From contig CM119268.1 of NCBI GenBank assembly GCA_051294375.1, forward strand, positions 17,424,502 through 17,488,501: a stretch of 64,000 nucleotides of DNA, in the 5' to 3' direction. The notes below the pieces were generated by a model that worked only from the letters and a program-made list of their open reading frames with translations, was not told the DNA's origin and did not search any database. This document shows, piece after piece, positions 45,232 through 56,832 of this stretch. Both the position numbers and the translations under genes were made by a program. This DNA is from Paraspadella gotoi (taxonomy: Eukaryota; Chaetognatha). How positions within the stretch are numbered: position 1 is the first letter of the stretch; each line of letters starts with the position of its first letter.

Positions 45232-45739
45232 CTAATGGTAAGGAAGAACTGAGGGAAAAAAGAATGACCGAATGGAACGCATTGGGCGGAGGAAATGGCG
45301 GATCAAATGGCGGAGGAAATGACGAAGGCGGCGGTGAGGTCGGCAGAGGTCGGAGAAGCGGCGGAGGCGGCGGAGGCGGTGTTGGGGTCGGCAAAGTTAA
45401 TGCTGCGCTTTTTTTATCGGCGCTAGTGGCGATCAACTTTGTCAATGATTTTCGGCAAACGTGAAAAAAAATTCGCCACTTTTTCCGCAAAAAGGATCTG
45501 CCAAAAACAAAGACAATGCGTGGCCTTATCAAAATATCAATTTCGACTAAGCAATCATACTTCCTTTATATCATCTTTAGCGACAATCGGATCAACAACA
45601 ACAACAACAACAACAACGTTTCCCAGAAGACGATTCGTTGAAGCGAAAAACGTTCTCTCTCTCTCTCTCATGGGCGAATATCCGAAGACAGTCGAACCTT
45701 TTGTGTAGAATGAAAAGGGGCGGAAAGGGAAGCACCGAC

Positions 45740-46250
45740 GTTGGAAAGGAAAAAAGAAAGGGGCGGGGAAGTAGGCCCGGCGCCGCAAAAGGCAAACGGG
45801 AGCTGGAAAGGGGGCCCGGCGCCGCAAAAAAAGAATCGGGTTGGCAAAGGATGCTTGGCGCCGCAAAAAGAATATTGGGCTATATGGTATAAATGAAAAA
45901 AAGAAAAAAAGAGTGAGAAAAGAGGCTTGTTAGCTTAAGAGGATTTTTCGTCACTGCTTATATTTTTTTCGTTTTAGCGTCATATTTTGAGGTTTTCTGG
46001 TCCCTTTATACTATCATTTTCTTTTTTCTTTTTTTTGTATATAAGTGAAAGGTGAGTATGGAGGCTCAGCGCCTTAAAAAAGAAATAGCGCGAAGAAGGA
46101 AAATAAAAAAGGCAGGAGATAAAAAGGCCCAGCACCTAAAAAAAAAACGCTCAAATAAAAAAAAGAAGCTCGGCAGTGCAGAGAGAGAAAAGAGGTTGAA
46201 AAGGAGATTCGGCACCGGAATAGGAAAAGCAAACGGGGGAGAATTAGGGA
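45740..46250. repeat. Degenerate GC-rich minisatellite
   Basis: CGGCGCCGCAAAA occurs near 45778 and 45814, and GGCGCCGCAAAAAG near 45857. More diverged units follow (CTCAGCGCCTTAAAA, CCCAGCACCTAAAA, TTCGGCACCGGAA). Unit spacing runs from about 36 bp to irregular. The lysine-rich open frames across it follow from the A-runs. Confidence 0.6.
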
Positions 46251-46587
46251 ATCAGGATGAGGGAAAGAAAATGGACGGAAAAGATGCATGTCGCCCGAGA
46301 AAAGCGAAGTGCCGTCCGCGAGCATAAGAATCCCTAATTTCTTGGAGGAAAAAAACCGCTTTTTTATGACTCCTTTTTAAGTGGGGCGGTTAAGCGTTTT
46401 TGGATCCCGGCCCGTCGCCTGTTTTTCTTTTTTACGGGGTTAACTTCAAAATTTCAGGAGCCCTTTTTTTTTCCGCAGGCTTAAAATTTTTTCTTGCCTT
46501 TTTGACTCAAATAATCTGGCTAAAGTGTCCCGTGGCTAACTTTAGCGCTTTCGAATGCGAATGAAAACTAATTTGAAGAAAAACTTA

Positions 46588-49500
46588 TCATATGATCTTG
46601 AATAAAATGTAATATTGCATTTTTTTATTATCATTCTCGTAGTCGGCCGGGGTTGATATCTCGATCCCGTGTCTCCGCAGTACCGAGATAAGATCGACTT
46701 CCCTCTCCTCGTCCCCAGCATTCTCCATCAAATCGACGACGACTTCCAAAGATGCTCGCGCCGTCGCTTCGTTCTTCTCTCCTGGCGTCGAGAGAACGTC
46801 GTAGGTCATACGGTCGGTGCTCTGGGATGAAAAGCTGAACAGTGAGGTATTTTTTCGGCCGCTATTACTGTAATTGTCTGCATTCGATTTGATGACTTCA
46901 TTTTGTTAAGTAACATTTTTTTGCATCACAAACATACTATAGACCTGAAACAAGAAAAGAAAGTTGTCCATGAACCCCGTGGTATGCACAGCACGAATTT
47001 GCCCCATGGATATTTTTTCCGTCCTTGATAAGGGCCGACGTTACTCATGTACGAATCTGGTTTTGAAGTGTCAATCGCTGCCGCCAATGAAGCAGTTGGA
47101 CCAGTTTTCCACATCTTTTTTGCCTATATTTTAAAACATTTGTTTGATTTGGGTGATTTGAATAATTGGACATTCTTATCTAATTTTTACAAGTATGAGA
47201 TGTTGAAATTGAAATTGACCTGAATATCCAGAAAGTGATGTTTCTCCTTAAAACCTTGATCAATTTTTTGCTTGATATCTCGAGCCAGGTCCCAGAGGTT
47301 GGTTGACAATTCGACTGCGGTCTTAAGGTAAATCTGTAGAAGAAAAAAATTATCAACTACAGAATTTTTGACAACAATATATGGTGAGAATTTTTTATAA
47401 TAATTAATAATAATATTTATTTATTAATATCAAAAGCCTAGACGCTCACATTGGTTGCGTAAAAGCCACAACGGGTTCCAAGAGGAGAAGCCAGCCTTGA
47501 ACGGATATCAACTGGTACAACTGAAAAAAAGTTATTTATAAAATCAAAGTATGATACCAGATCGGAAGTTAAATTTTTTTTAAGTTAACAACATATATCA
47601 TGGACCTGTATAATGATCTTTAATACCATCAAAATCATTTTGATTTTCCAATTGCAATGCTCTCAGTACACAAACGGCAAAATTGTGGGCTGCCGTCGCT
47701 AAACTTCCAATTGTTACCTAAAAAAAGTGAATAAGTGATTATCGTGAGATTGATTATTGATTGATTGATTATCGTGAGATTATGCTTAGCAAAATGTCCG
47801 ATATCATGGGTTCAACTACAACAATGCCACTTAGCAAAAAACAGTAAGCAAAGTAACGAGCCACGCCCACCTTTTCTTTCCTACATTTCTTCCTCATGAT
47901 CGTCAAATTCGTCTCTTCTCCCTCGAAGAAAAACGTTTTCGTCAGCGGCAACTTCAAAGAGTCATTGGTTCTCGCTTCGGCGACATCAAAGAGAACAAAG
48001 TTCGGTGCTTGAGATTTTTCTATTTTCGTTTGAATCAATTTCTCCAGAGTCGATTCGTGTCCGGAGAGAAACGTTTCTTCGTCGGACGACCCTCTTTAAA
48101 TTTAGTTAATATTTTATAAATTAAACAGATATCATGGTTATTATTTAGAAAAATTTGTCACCTAATTCTAAAAGGGTCCAGACTGATTTCCACTCCTTGG
48201 TCGAAAGCCTCGTAAAATTCCAGTATGTCAGACATTGCGTGCATTCCTGCAAAAGTTAGTTTTCATATTTAAAAATAAAACGATACGTTTTTACAAATAA
48301 AACGATACATGAAAATTTGTCACCGGATCTGCTGTCCGATGTCGCGTGGTGATAAGTGTTCATGACGACGTAACCATTTTGAATTTTTATCAAGGTACAC
48401 CTGGACAAAAAAAAAATGTTTCCTCAAAGAATCATCATCATCATTAGCAGAATCATTATCATCATCCACATTATCCATGTTCTCTCCAACCTGTAGAGCG
48501 GCTTAAAGGAGTCGTAGTTCCACGGCCTGTTGGCTGCTTCCTCCACCAAATCCCAAACTTCAGCCACACCTTCGTGACGTCTTTCAGGGAGACGTCCACT
48601 TTCTCCAACTCTCCCGCCATCGCCTTTCCGCACATCGTCATTTCCGTTTTCACCATCTTTTCCCCGAACTCGATCTACGAAGGCGAAGACGCCGTCGAAA
48701 TCCTCTGCCGGCAGCCAACGCATCGGCGTCGAGCGGAGGTTCGCGCGGCTGCGGAGGTGTGGCTGTTTGTAGATCGTCGCTCTGTAGAGATTGGTCCGTT
48801 TATAAGAAAATAAAATAAATTAAAGGTTATACCACTTCATTGATTGGGAAGCCGGGTGCTCCGGGAGTGAATAAACGGGGCTGTGAGAGAGTCTTGATTG
48901 AAAGCTTGCAGGGACCTACTATGGCATTATCTTGTAATAGTGATTTAGGCCTGTCCAAAGTCAGGGGCAAAATAGCTTATTTATTAAATGAAGTGATATT
49001 TTTTTATATTGGTCGTACCAATTTCATGAAATAAATTATCATAATAATAAATATAATAATAATAATAATAATTATATCATTAGACTGTTAATAATGTGAA
49101 AATAGCGGAATTCCAACTTCAAAACTCCTTTATGATGCCGATAGAAGCATCTAATGTGACTAGCTAAAGAAATAACAAAATGACTAAATAACAAAATATT
49201 AACTCACCAAACTCATCACTCAAAAACGACGCCTGAGGAAAATACAAACAATGAGAAAATAGTAATATTTAGTAATCTCCGTACCTGACTGACTTTTCGA
49301 AGATATCCACATCAAATTCAAACCCTGGATTTGTAGCGAGATGAAATACAGAGTTGATTGTGAATCTCGCCGGTCCCCCTGGAACTGGAACGTAAGTAAG
49401 TTTGGATTAAACTTAGATCACAGAAGAAACACACAACGTTCATCATCAAGTCTTTGACACACCCAGTAACAGCAAGCTACTCTGGAGACACTAAATAAAT

Positions 49501-49796
49501 TTGACTCCGTCGAAGCTCGCTCGGATTAGCACATTAATGTGTGACAACAACAATTCCGTTCGAATTCGATAGTATGTAGTAATTTCAGCAAGTACTACTT
49601 TAAATTGAAGATAAAAATTGTCGCGATATGATTTTTATCTTTAAAAGGCGGGAACCCTCTCCGCTACTCGCAATAAAATCAATGACTTACCCTGCATTGA
49701 GTTTTCTCCTAGTAAAAACTGTTTTTCCCAATCTCCGAGAGGTCGATTCACCCAGAGGCCTTTGTCCTTCGGTCCGAAATCACGAAATGATTCCAT
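46588..49796 (-). CDS. HHxxxD acyltransferase, condensation/alcohol-acetyltransferase-like (11 exons, 534 aa)
   Basis: Exons 5' to 3': 49796-49691, 49384-49285, 48781-48491, 48400-48324, 48246-48162, 48093-47871, 47717-47606, 47520-47450, 47333-47220, 47123-46945, 46834-46588. All junctions are GT-AG and the phases agree throughout (1605 nt). The start ATG lies in AAAATGG. The N-terminus has NRPLGDWEKQFLL. The active-site motif NTYHHATSDSRS lies in exon 4, with catalytic His near residue 184. VTIGSLATAAHNFA, VVPVDIRSRLASPLGTRCGF and YMSNVGPY (residues ~418-425) follow the usual order of the CoA-dependent acyltransferase fold. The enzyme probably transfers an acyl group to a small alcohol or amine; donor and acceptor are unknown. 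No signal peptide is seen, so it is probably cytosolic. Oddity: within exon 3 (about 48545-48670) the better protein is in another frame, consistent with two cancelling single-base errors. Confidence 0.85.
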
Positions 49797-50042
49797 TTTG
49801 TCACGAGATGTCGGTGTAAGAGTCGCAAAGCAAAAACGACTCCGCCGATCGATTCAAAACCTAAAAATACTTTATAACATAATAAAGAGTGACCTCAGCG
49901 TATTGTCACTTACAAATGAACTGGCCAAATGTTAGGTGAATGATTAATTTGAAAGAACTACCGGAAACTTCATGCGTTATTTATTTTGTATTGAACGATG
50001 CCGATAAAACTAATTTTCCTTCGTCGCTCTTGTATCATTGCT

Positions 50043-50358
50043 TGTTATTATCATAGTCTCTATCTTTAGTTTTCCTTCGCGATGCGAGATGCCATTTGTT
50101 TTTGAGATATTGCTTCAGCCCATCGCGAGGTTTGGGTCTGGGCATGTATTTCTGTCCAGACATGCATTCTTGTCCGCGAATGTCCTCCTTTATTTTGTAA
50201 TGTTTTTGCGCATGATCTTTCTGCTCGGGCATGGCCTTTTTCATGATAATAAAACGATGTTTTTGACGAGAGAATAGACTATTCGAGTTTGAAGAAGATA
50301 CTACGCGTTTCCTCTCAGATAGAAATTATTCAGCTCTTTCGAGATAGGCGCGTCTACA
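50043..50358 (+). repeat. 5' LTR of the Gypsy element
   Basis: Begins TGTTAT and ends CTACA (TG...CA). Aligns end to end with 54864-55214. Shared landmarks are TGTCCAGACAT, CCTTTTTCATGATA and TCTCAGATAG. It contains an AATAAAA-type sequence near 50250, as expected of LTR poly(A) signals. Confidence 0.85.
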
Positions 50359-50769
50359 TTTGGTGAGCCAGATCTAGGGAACATTTTCGTGGCCCTTCTT
50401 ATGCCCCAATAGCCTTTTTAAGGCTGTTTCAAAAAAGATTGTCACAAGATGGTATTTTGCAGACTTTTTTGAAAGCCTATGTCAATAAAATTCTTAAGAT
50501 CGTGCGTAACGGATTTTCCTCGCCTTCTCTTCTTCCCTAGCCGACCTATCCATGTATTTCTCCATGTGGTTGAGGCTTCTATTTCGTTCCGACCCGCGGC
50601 CCGGTGTGTCGGTCCGGCTGCGCCGGACTTCTGTGAATCATTGATGCTCCGGGCGCTTTGTTCGTCCGGCTGACGCCAGTTCCGCCACTAAAAGCTGCAC
50701 CCGTCCTCTCGGACAAATAACTTCCACGGATCGCGTATCGCAGCCATTATGGGTTGAAGACGTCTCAAG

Positions 50770-51150
50770 AAAATTCAGTATAGATTTTTTCATTGACGAA
50801 CCTGAGAAGTTGAAGATCCTTACGGCGTCTCAACGCGGCGCCTACTCGCCGCTTCGTCCTGGACTGGCCCGACGCGCGCCGCCAAATCCTCTCTACAAGG
50901 ACCAGTCTCGGCGGGTAACCCCGGTGACTGTCTTACGGGACTGCGCGCTCTGGCGGAAGGCCTCTCGGTTCATTGAGTATCTTCAAAGAGCCATCACTCT
51001 TAACGTCCTCCTTTTTTGGATAATTTTTAAGTTATTTTTAAATGTGATTCTGCCGCTCAGGCCAGCCGTCAGTGGACACTTGCAAGTCCTCCTAGTAGGA
51101 GTACATATGGAGTCGGCCAAGCGTCATACGAGAAATACTTGAATAACGAC
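50770..51150 (+). pseudogene. gag-like remnant of the Gypsy element
   Basis: An open stretch reading LARRAPPNPLYKDQSRR, with surrounding frames, fits the capsid region of arthropod Gypsy elements by position and composition. It is broken on both sides. The stretch 50360-50770 before it is leader sequence. Confidence 0.5.
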
Positions 51151-51439
51151 GCGCAAACACCTTTCGTTTTCCACTCTTGCCCAACGCAATGAGGTTGCAG
51201 GCATGAATTTCAAGCAACTCCTAGTTCTATGGAGTGCGCCATAGGGTGATCAAAAGTTGGAATGCTCTACGCCTCTGCTGGCGGAGTCAATAGCTCTCGC
51301 CATTCCATAAATTTCTTGTCTGGATTCCAATTCAGTTATAGATTTGGAGACAAAGCCGTTAACATGCGCACTCTCATGCACTTTTACCCTGCCGCTCTAA
51401 CGTCAAGACGCCAGGAAATGGCAAGAAAATAATCGAGGG

Positions 51440-51840
51440 AATATGGCAAGCGACGGTCGGCCAAGTGGAGCATTGGCGGCGCGTTCTCAATGCTCTCCAA
51501 GTTCGGGATCTCGAATCGGTCTCGAGTTCCTTGTGGACTTCTGGAAGCCAAGAGGTCAGTCTCTCACTTCCTGCGCTATCACTGTGGGAAATCAAGGACG
51601 CAACCTGAAGGCAAGTTCAAACGGCAGCTAGCGCTCGAGCCAAATGGCTCTTCAGATACATGGAACTATGTGCACAAGGAGATGACTCTCGCGTTTCATC
51701 AAGATTCTGGTCGATTTTAAGGTTTTCTGTTCAATCATCCACACACTGTGACACGCCAATTCCTTGGCGCTGATTTCCTGCCGTCGCGACCACCTCTGTC
51801 GTAGACCATTGCTGGCCGCAAGCTGTTGGACGACCTGACT
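51440..51840 (+). pseudogene. Retroviral-type protease remnant
   Basis: Fragments such as GLEFLVDFW and TLAFHQDSGRF match the region around the aspartic protease of Gypsy polyproteins. The catalytic D(S/T)G triplet cannot be read in frame, because the sequence shifts directly after the FLVD segment. Confidence 0.55.
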
Positions 51841-51999
51841 CTCTGATTTGGGTAATCCCTTAGATCCCCCCCGTTCGACAATTGATGGAAGTACGTGGCA
51901 TCAAGCTGGCGCGTCATACAACATCTTCGATGCTTTTCCAACTCACTGAAGAATCGTATACTCGGACCTTTGACAATCCAAACTTTGTAACTACAAAAC

Positions 52000-52980
52000 A
52001 ACCAGGCGATGGAGAGTTTATTTATTCATCCACATTCTATCTGAAGTGCATCCTGTGTGTCTTTGCAAGGTCTCGATCCGCACTGATCGCCACAGGAAGC
52101 TGGCACGGCAGCTCTAAAGGGTGAGTTTCGCAGGACGTTTCAACGCCATTGACATGTGTCTGCCGATCCAGTCTTTTGCACCAGTCATGGGGCGTCTTCT
52201 GGCCTAAAGCAAGCCATGAATAATCAGCGAAACCCTTGACATGGTGGGCTTCGAGCAGCAAATTGCGAGAAACTTTATTTGGACCGCCATTTCTGTCCCC
52301 TAACAAAGGATAAGATCGCTTAATCCCAGTAATTAAGCATTACTCCAAACGTAACTTCTCCGCCCGCCTCGCGGGATGTCGGTTATACAGTACAAGAATC
52401 GTACCTCAGTCAAGAGGCTACATACAAGTGCTGTACATGCTATGCATTAATGAGAGGCATGTCAATACGACGGGCCTATCATACTCCGTTTGGGTCATTT
52501 TGAAATACTGGCGATTTCCTTTGTTCTACAAAACGCTGCCTCAGGCTTTCCAAAGGGCTAATGGAACTCGAAGTTTGCCGTGTCCTTTCCAGGGTGTTTG
52601 TCTACCTATGACATCCTTGTCGCCTCCAAGGATCAGCACTAGCACACTGGAAGATCTTGCAAGACTCTTTGACGCCTGGCAGAACATGGACTTCATCTAC
52701 GAAACGAGAGAAGTGCGTTCTTGGCCCGCTTCTTTGACTTTCTTGGCCACAAGGTTACGTTCGCTGGCGCACTGTCTCGGCGCCGTCGCTCGACAAGCGT
52801 GGCGGTCATCCGTGCCTTCCCCAAGCCATTGACGATCAACGAACTATACCCGTTTCCTGGGCAGTGTCAATTACTCTTCGGCGTTTCTTGCCGCATGCTG
52901 CATTGACCATGGCGCCACTTTTTGGTGCCCTCAAGGGAAAACCTCAGCCAAAAATCTGTTGAATGGACGCTCAAGAACGC
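52000..52980 (+). pseudogene. Reverse transcriptase remnant
   Basis: Recognisable pieces in changing frames include LPQAFQRANGTRSLP (near 52540-52585), the catalytic palm segment near 52600-52635, FFDFLGHKVTFAGALS (52727-52774), and AFPKPLTINELYPFPG (52815-52862). The aspartate pair of the active site is disrupted by a small deletion, with a stop in frame. Confidence 0.75.
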
Positions 52981-53059
52981 ATCAAAGGCATTTGAAAGAA
53001 ACCAAAGAAGCCCTCGCATCTGCTTCTATGCTTGTCCATCCCGTTTCTGGCGCCGTTGA

Positions 53060-53420
53060 CGGCGCTGACCGTTGAACGCTTCTGATGTCGCGATCAGGAG
53101 AGTTTTGGAACAACTTGTCCATGGATCCTGGCGGCCACTTGCCTTTTTCTCGAAGCCTCTACGGACAATGAGAGAAGTACTCTCATTTGACGGAGTTGCT
53201 GGCAGCTCACCTTCCATCCGCCACTTCCGATACTTCCTGGAGGGCGCCTTCACGCTCTTTACGGACCACGTCAGTCTTGTTCCTTCTCTGCACAAGAAGA
53301 CGATTCCCAAAAGCAGGCAGGCCACCAGCCTGGCTGCTATCTCTGAATTCACCACGATGTTCGCATGTCTCTGGGAAAAAAGAACATTGTGCGATCCCTC
53401 TCCAGGGTGGTCATCCTGAC
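53060..53420 (+). pseudogene. RNase H domain remnant
   Basis: An open frame from 53072 reads NASDVAIRRVLEQLVHGSWR, then PLAFFSKPLR and RHFRYFLEGAFTLFTDHVSL, the Ty3/Gypsy RNase H core. Small indels occur near the middle and after EFTTMF. Confidence 0.85.
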
Positions 53421-53529
53421 GCCGTTAGTGCTGTCAGCGGCGACGGCAATCACTTGCCCCTCTGCTCAGACCAAGAAGAGGATCAAGACATCCGCCGTTT
53501 GCGGGCATCATCGACGACTTCTCTTCGCG

Positions 53530-54260
53530 ACTTCAGATGGCCATTCTGATGGCACCCAAAGTCATTCGTGGACATCTCCACCGCGCGTTGACGGCCACTG
53601 GTTCCGAAACTGGCGCCGCAATCGTCTTTGATGCGATCCACAGTCTTCTCATCCGGGCGTCAAAGCAACCAAAGCACTTGTTTTGAAACATTTTGTTGGC
53701 TCGGTGCGGCCAAGGACGCCGCCAGCTGGCACGTTCCTGCATCATCCTGCCAACGGGCAAAGGTGCGGACTCATGCCTCGGCACCTCTGGATTTTCAACG
53801 CCGCACAAAGGAGATTTCAACATGTCCATGTCGACCTCGTGGCACTTCCAGCCTCAAGAGGTTACACCCACCTCTACCGTTGTCGACGCTTCAGTCGTGT
53901 GGCCAGAGGCAGTCCCGACTCAGACATCTCAGCAGCAACGGTCGCGCGCTTTCGCTTCTGGTTGGGTTGCCCGCTTTTGGCGCCCCCTAGGGATTACTTG
54001 ATTCGTGGAAAGTCAATTCATTCTCAGATCTCTGGCTCAATTGGCTCAACCTTGCGCCAATCTTCATCATACCACCGTTTACCATCCTCAAGCCAATGGA
54101 ATGGTGAACGGTTCCATCGATGACTCAAGGCGTCCTCTACTCGCAAAATTGGTCGGCGCTCACTGGGTTCGACCAACTCCCGGCATCCTCCTAGTCTTCG
54201 CTCATGTTCGTCAAGACTCTGAGGCTCCATCGCGGAACTAGTCTACGGCGAAGAGTTCGA
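53530..54260 (+). pseudogene. Integrase remnant
   Basis: RRFQHVHVDLVALPASRGYT (53807-53866) and SDISAATVARFRFWLG (53916-53963) lie in the catalytic core, followed by HHTTVYHPQANGMVNGS (54064-54114). The zinc-binding region precedes it in broken frames. The reading frame changes at least three times. Confidence 0.85.
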
Positions 54261-54863
54261 TCGGGCGGAGTTAACCGGAACCTGGCGCCGCCGTACTCAG
54301 AGAGAACGACCTCCTTCGCGCTCTTCGGCGCGAGAAGCGCGCTTCGAGCTCTATCTGAAGGCACGCGCCATTCGACACATCGCGATGCCATTCCTGAAGG
54401 TCTTCACGAGGCGCGGTTTGTCCGTGTGCGCCAGGACCCTCACCGGGGACCGCTGCCAACCAGTCTCAAAACGTCCTTCCGTGTTTCAGCGTATATATGC
54501 AAAGTATTTCCGTCTGGACTTTTGGGCGACCCACGAGGTTTCCATTGACAGCGCTAGCCCTTCGTCGAGGAACAACTCCGAGACGGTGCCGGCTCAGCCG
54601 CCGCCCGAGGCCGCCCGCGCGTGCCTGCAGTTCCAGCTTCGCCTCCTCCAGTGCTCGGCGATTCATTGAGTTCTGCAGCTCCAATCCTATTGCAGACACG
54701 GACACCAACCAGAACGAACGAAACACACTCTCGGACCTCTTCGATATAGGGCGAGAACTCTATCTCTACCGTGACGTCGTTCTGGATGGGGGGCCTATGA
54801 AGAGATGCGATTAGCGAGTAGACTGAATTTTCCTTAGGTCGCGGCTCCTGTAGCAATTGACTT
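54261..54863 (+). pseudogene. Gypsy polyprotein C-terminus and 3' leader
   Basis: Fragments KYFRLDFW and EVSIDSASPSS resemble the integrase C-terminal tail of these elements. The stretch GGCTCCTGTAGC (54843-54854) before the 3' LTR is in the usual position of the polypurine tract but is degenerate. Confidence 0.55.
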
Positions 54864-55214
54864 TGTTATGTATCATAAGTCCTCTATCGTGTAGTTTCAC
54901 TCTCGCGATGCGTAGATGCCAACTTGGTTTTTGGTAGATAAATTGTCAGCCCATCGGCGACGGTTTGGTTATGGGCAATGATGTAATTTACTCTGTCCAG
55001 ACATTGCTTTTCTGTCAGCGGCATGTCTTTCCCCTTTATTTGCTGTAATGTTTTTGCGGCATGCCTTCGTGCTCGGCATGCCTTTTTCATGATATATAAA
55101 ATAGACGAGATGTTTTTTGGCAGAGAATAGACATCATGTTTGAGAAGTTACTAGCGCGTGTTTTTCTCTCAGATAGCAAAATGTATTCAGCTCTTCGAGG
55201 ATAAGGCCGCCTCA
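54864..55214 (+). repeat. 3' LTR of the Gypsy element
   Basis: Aligns with 50043-50358 but is 35 bp longer through many small insertions. Starts TGTTATG; the right end is set by similarity and is uncertain by a few bases. Confidence 0.82.
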
Positions 55215-56190
55215 GATCTCCATATCATGTTTATTTGTATTTTTGTTGATACAAAGCAAAGTTCAAATGAAGGAGGATTTTTTGTTTGACAATTGATAAA
55301 AAAATTTACCTGATGTTAAATTTTTGAAGTTGTTCTCCTTTTGATAAAAAAAAAAATTGTTCACGTTACTTTACAGTAGGCCACTATGTTTATTAAGCCC
55401 TAGCCTAAGATTTTTTTAAATTAGGATAATTGATGATGATTGATTATGATTTCAGAAGAGAAAGATGATTGTGAAGAAAATTGATTTCATGCGCTCATTA
55501 AGTTTATCTCTCCAAAACTGTGAAATGCGAAAAATTTAAATAGCTATGTTTCAGCCTATAAGTGTTAGTATTGCATCTAGATACATTTTGTAACTACTAA
55601 AACTATTTCCAAGCAGACTGCCGCTCATAAGCATTGCCTATGTAATTGGCTTTGTCAAACCAGTTGCATATCCGTAACAATTATTAGATTAAAACTCATC
55701 AAATATTCTTAAATCCGGAAGGACTATGGTGAAACTCTGTCAGGAAAGGCCTGTGACCATCATTATACCGTGGCGACTTATTATTTTGTAATTAAGTAGC
55801 TGAAAAAAAAATACTTTGGGTATTTAGAAAGATTTGAAATTATTAAAATTGATAAAAAGTTATTTCCGACATTTACTTTGAGTGCTGATAACATGTGATA
55901 TAATCATTTGATTTTAAAAATAAAGACATCATATAAAACTGCAAAAACATATGGATCCAACGAGTACAGTAAATGCAATTTTTACTACTGTACTGATTCA
56001 CTGTATTCATTTGTAAAGTGACGCTTGAAACACTGAGTAATTCGGTTCTACTTTTTTAAAATCGAGAACAGTTTATGTTGGTTTTTGGGCCTACATTATT
56101 AGTGTTAGCCCAAAAAACCTGAACTCTCGAGTCCCGTTTCTCGAAGTAATAAAATTAAAAAAAATTAAATTAAGACGATAATAATTCCCT
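55215..56190. other. AT-rich stretch without a gene
   Basis: No open frame, splice pattern or repeat structure can be supported. Confidence 0.5.
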
Positions 56191-56435
56191 TCTAAAAATA
56201 TTTTTCAAGGTCTATTTCTTTCTCTGCGAATACAAACATCGCGCTAACCCTACTTCTATCACTTTCTCTAAACCTCACTTTTTTACTTTCCTTCATCCAC
56301 GGAGCCAAATGACAGTGAGATTTCCAAAAAAGGCGCAACAATGATCGAACAGTCGTCGTCGTCGTCATCGTCGTCGTCTTTGTCATTATCGTCCTTTTCG
56401 TTGAAGCGTCGACGATTCACTGGCGCCCCATTCAA

Positions 56436-56832
56436 AGAGGAACTCTCTCTCTCTTTCTCTCTTCTCTCTCTTTACTTCTTCTCTCGTCGCCCTCCTCTTC
56501 TCCATCATCTTTCTCCTCTCTTCTTCTCTCTCTTCTCTCTTTCTTCGTCTCCTCCTTCTTTCCTCCTCTCTCTTTCTCCTCTCTTCTCTCTCATCTCTCT
56601 CTCTCTCTCTCTTGTTTTTCAGTTACACCAAGGCTATTTCTGGTCGCCTAAGAAGCCGTCGTTCGCCTCAATAAAATAAAAAAAAGAAAATAAAAGGCCA
56701 CTATTCGAGGAAAAAAACAAGAGGAGAGAGAGAGAGGGAGAGAGAGAGAGAAGAGAGGAGAGAGAGAGAGAAGAGAGAGAGAGAAAGAGAGAGAAAGAGA
56801 AAAGAAAGAGGAGAGAAGAGAGAGAGAGCAGA
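56436..56832. repeat. CT-rich then GA-rich inverted arrangement
   Basis: CT-rich tract (56436-56612), then CTTGTTTTTCAG, then an AT-rich centre with AATAAAATAAA (56670-56680), then AAAAAAACAAGAGGAGAGAG and a GA-rich tract to 56830. The two halves can pair. It is the reverse order (CT left, GA right) of the foldbacks at 7.4 and 28.5 kb. Confidence 0.5.

Larger units (their letters stand above)
50043..55214 (+). mobile_element. Ty3/Gypsy LTR retrotransposon, full length but heavily frameshifted
   Basis: Two diverged direct LTRs (50043-50358 and 54864-55214) flank sequence with the order gag-like, protease, reverse transcriptase, RNase H, integrase, which is the Ty3/Gypsy order. Open frames break every 50-120 codons, mainly by one-base indels, so no functional polyprotein is encoded as assembled. 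TTTGGTGAGCC directly follows the 5' LTR and is the probable primer-binding site. No clear target duplication is seen. It lies 247 bp from the acyltransferase start codon, in the opposite orientation. Confidence 0.9.

Noticed and set aside
53026-53355. Minus-strand ORFs over the Gypsy element
   Set aside because: They lie opposite the clearly recognisable RNase H and integrase segments and have no features of their own.
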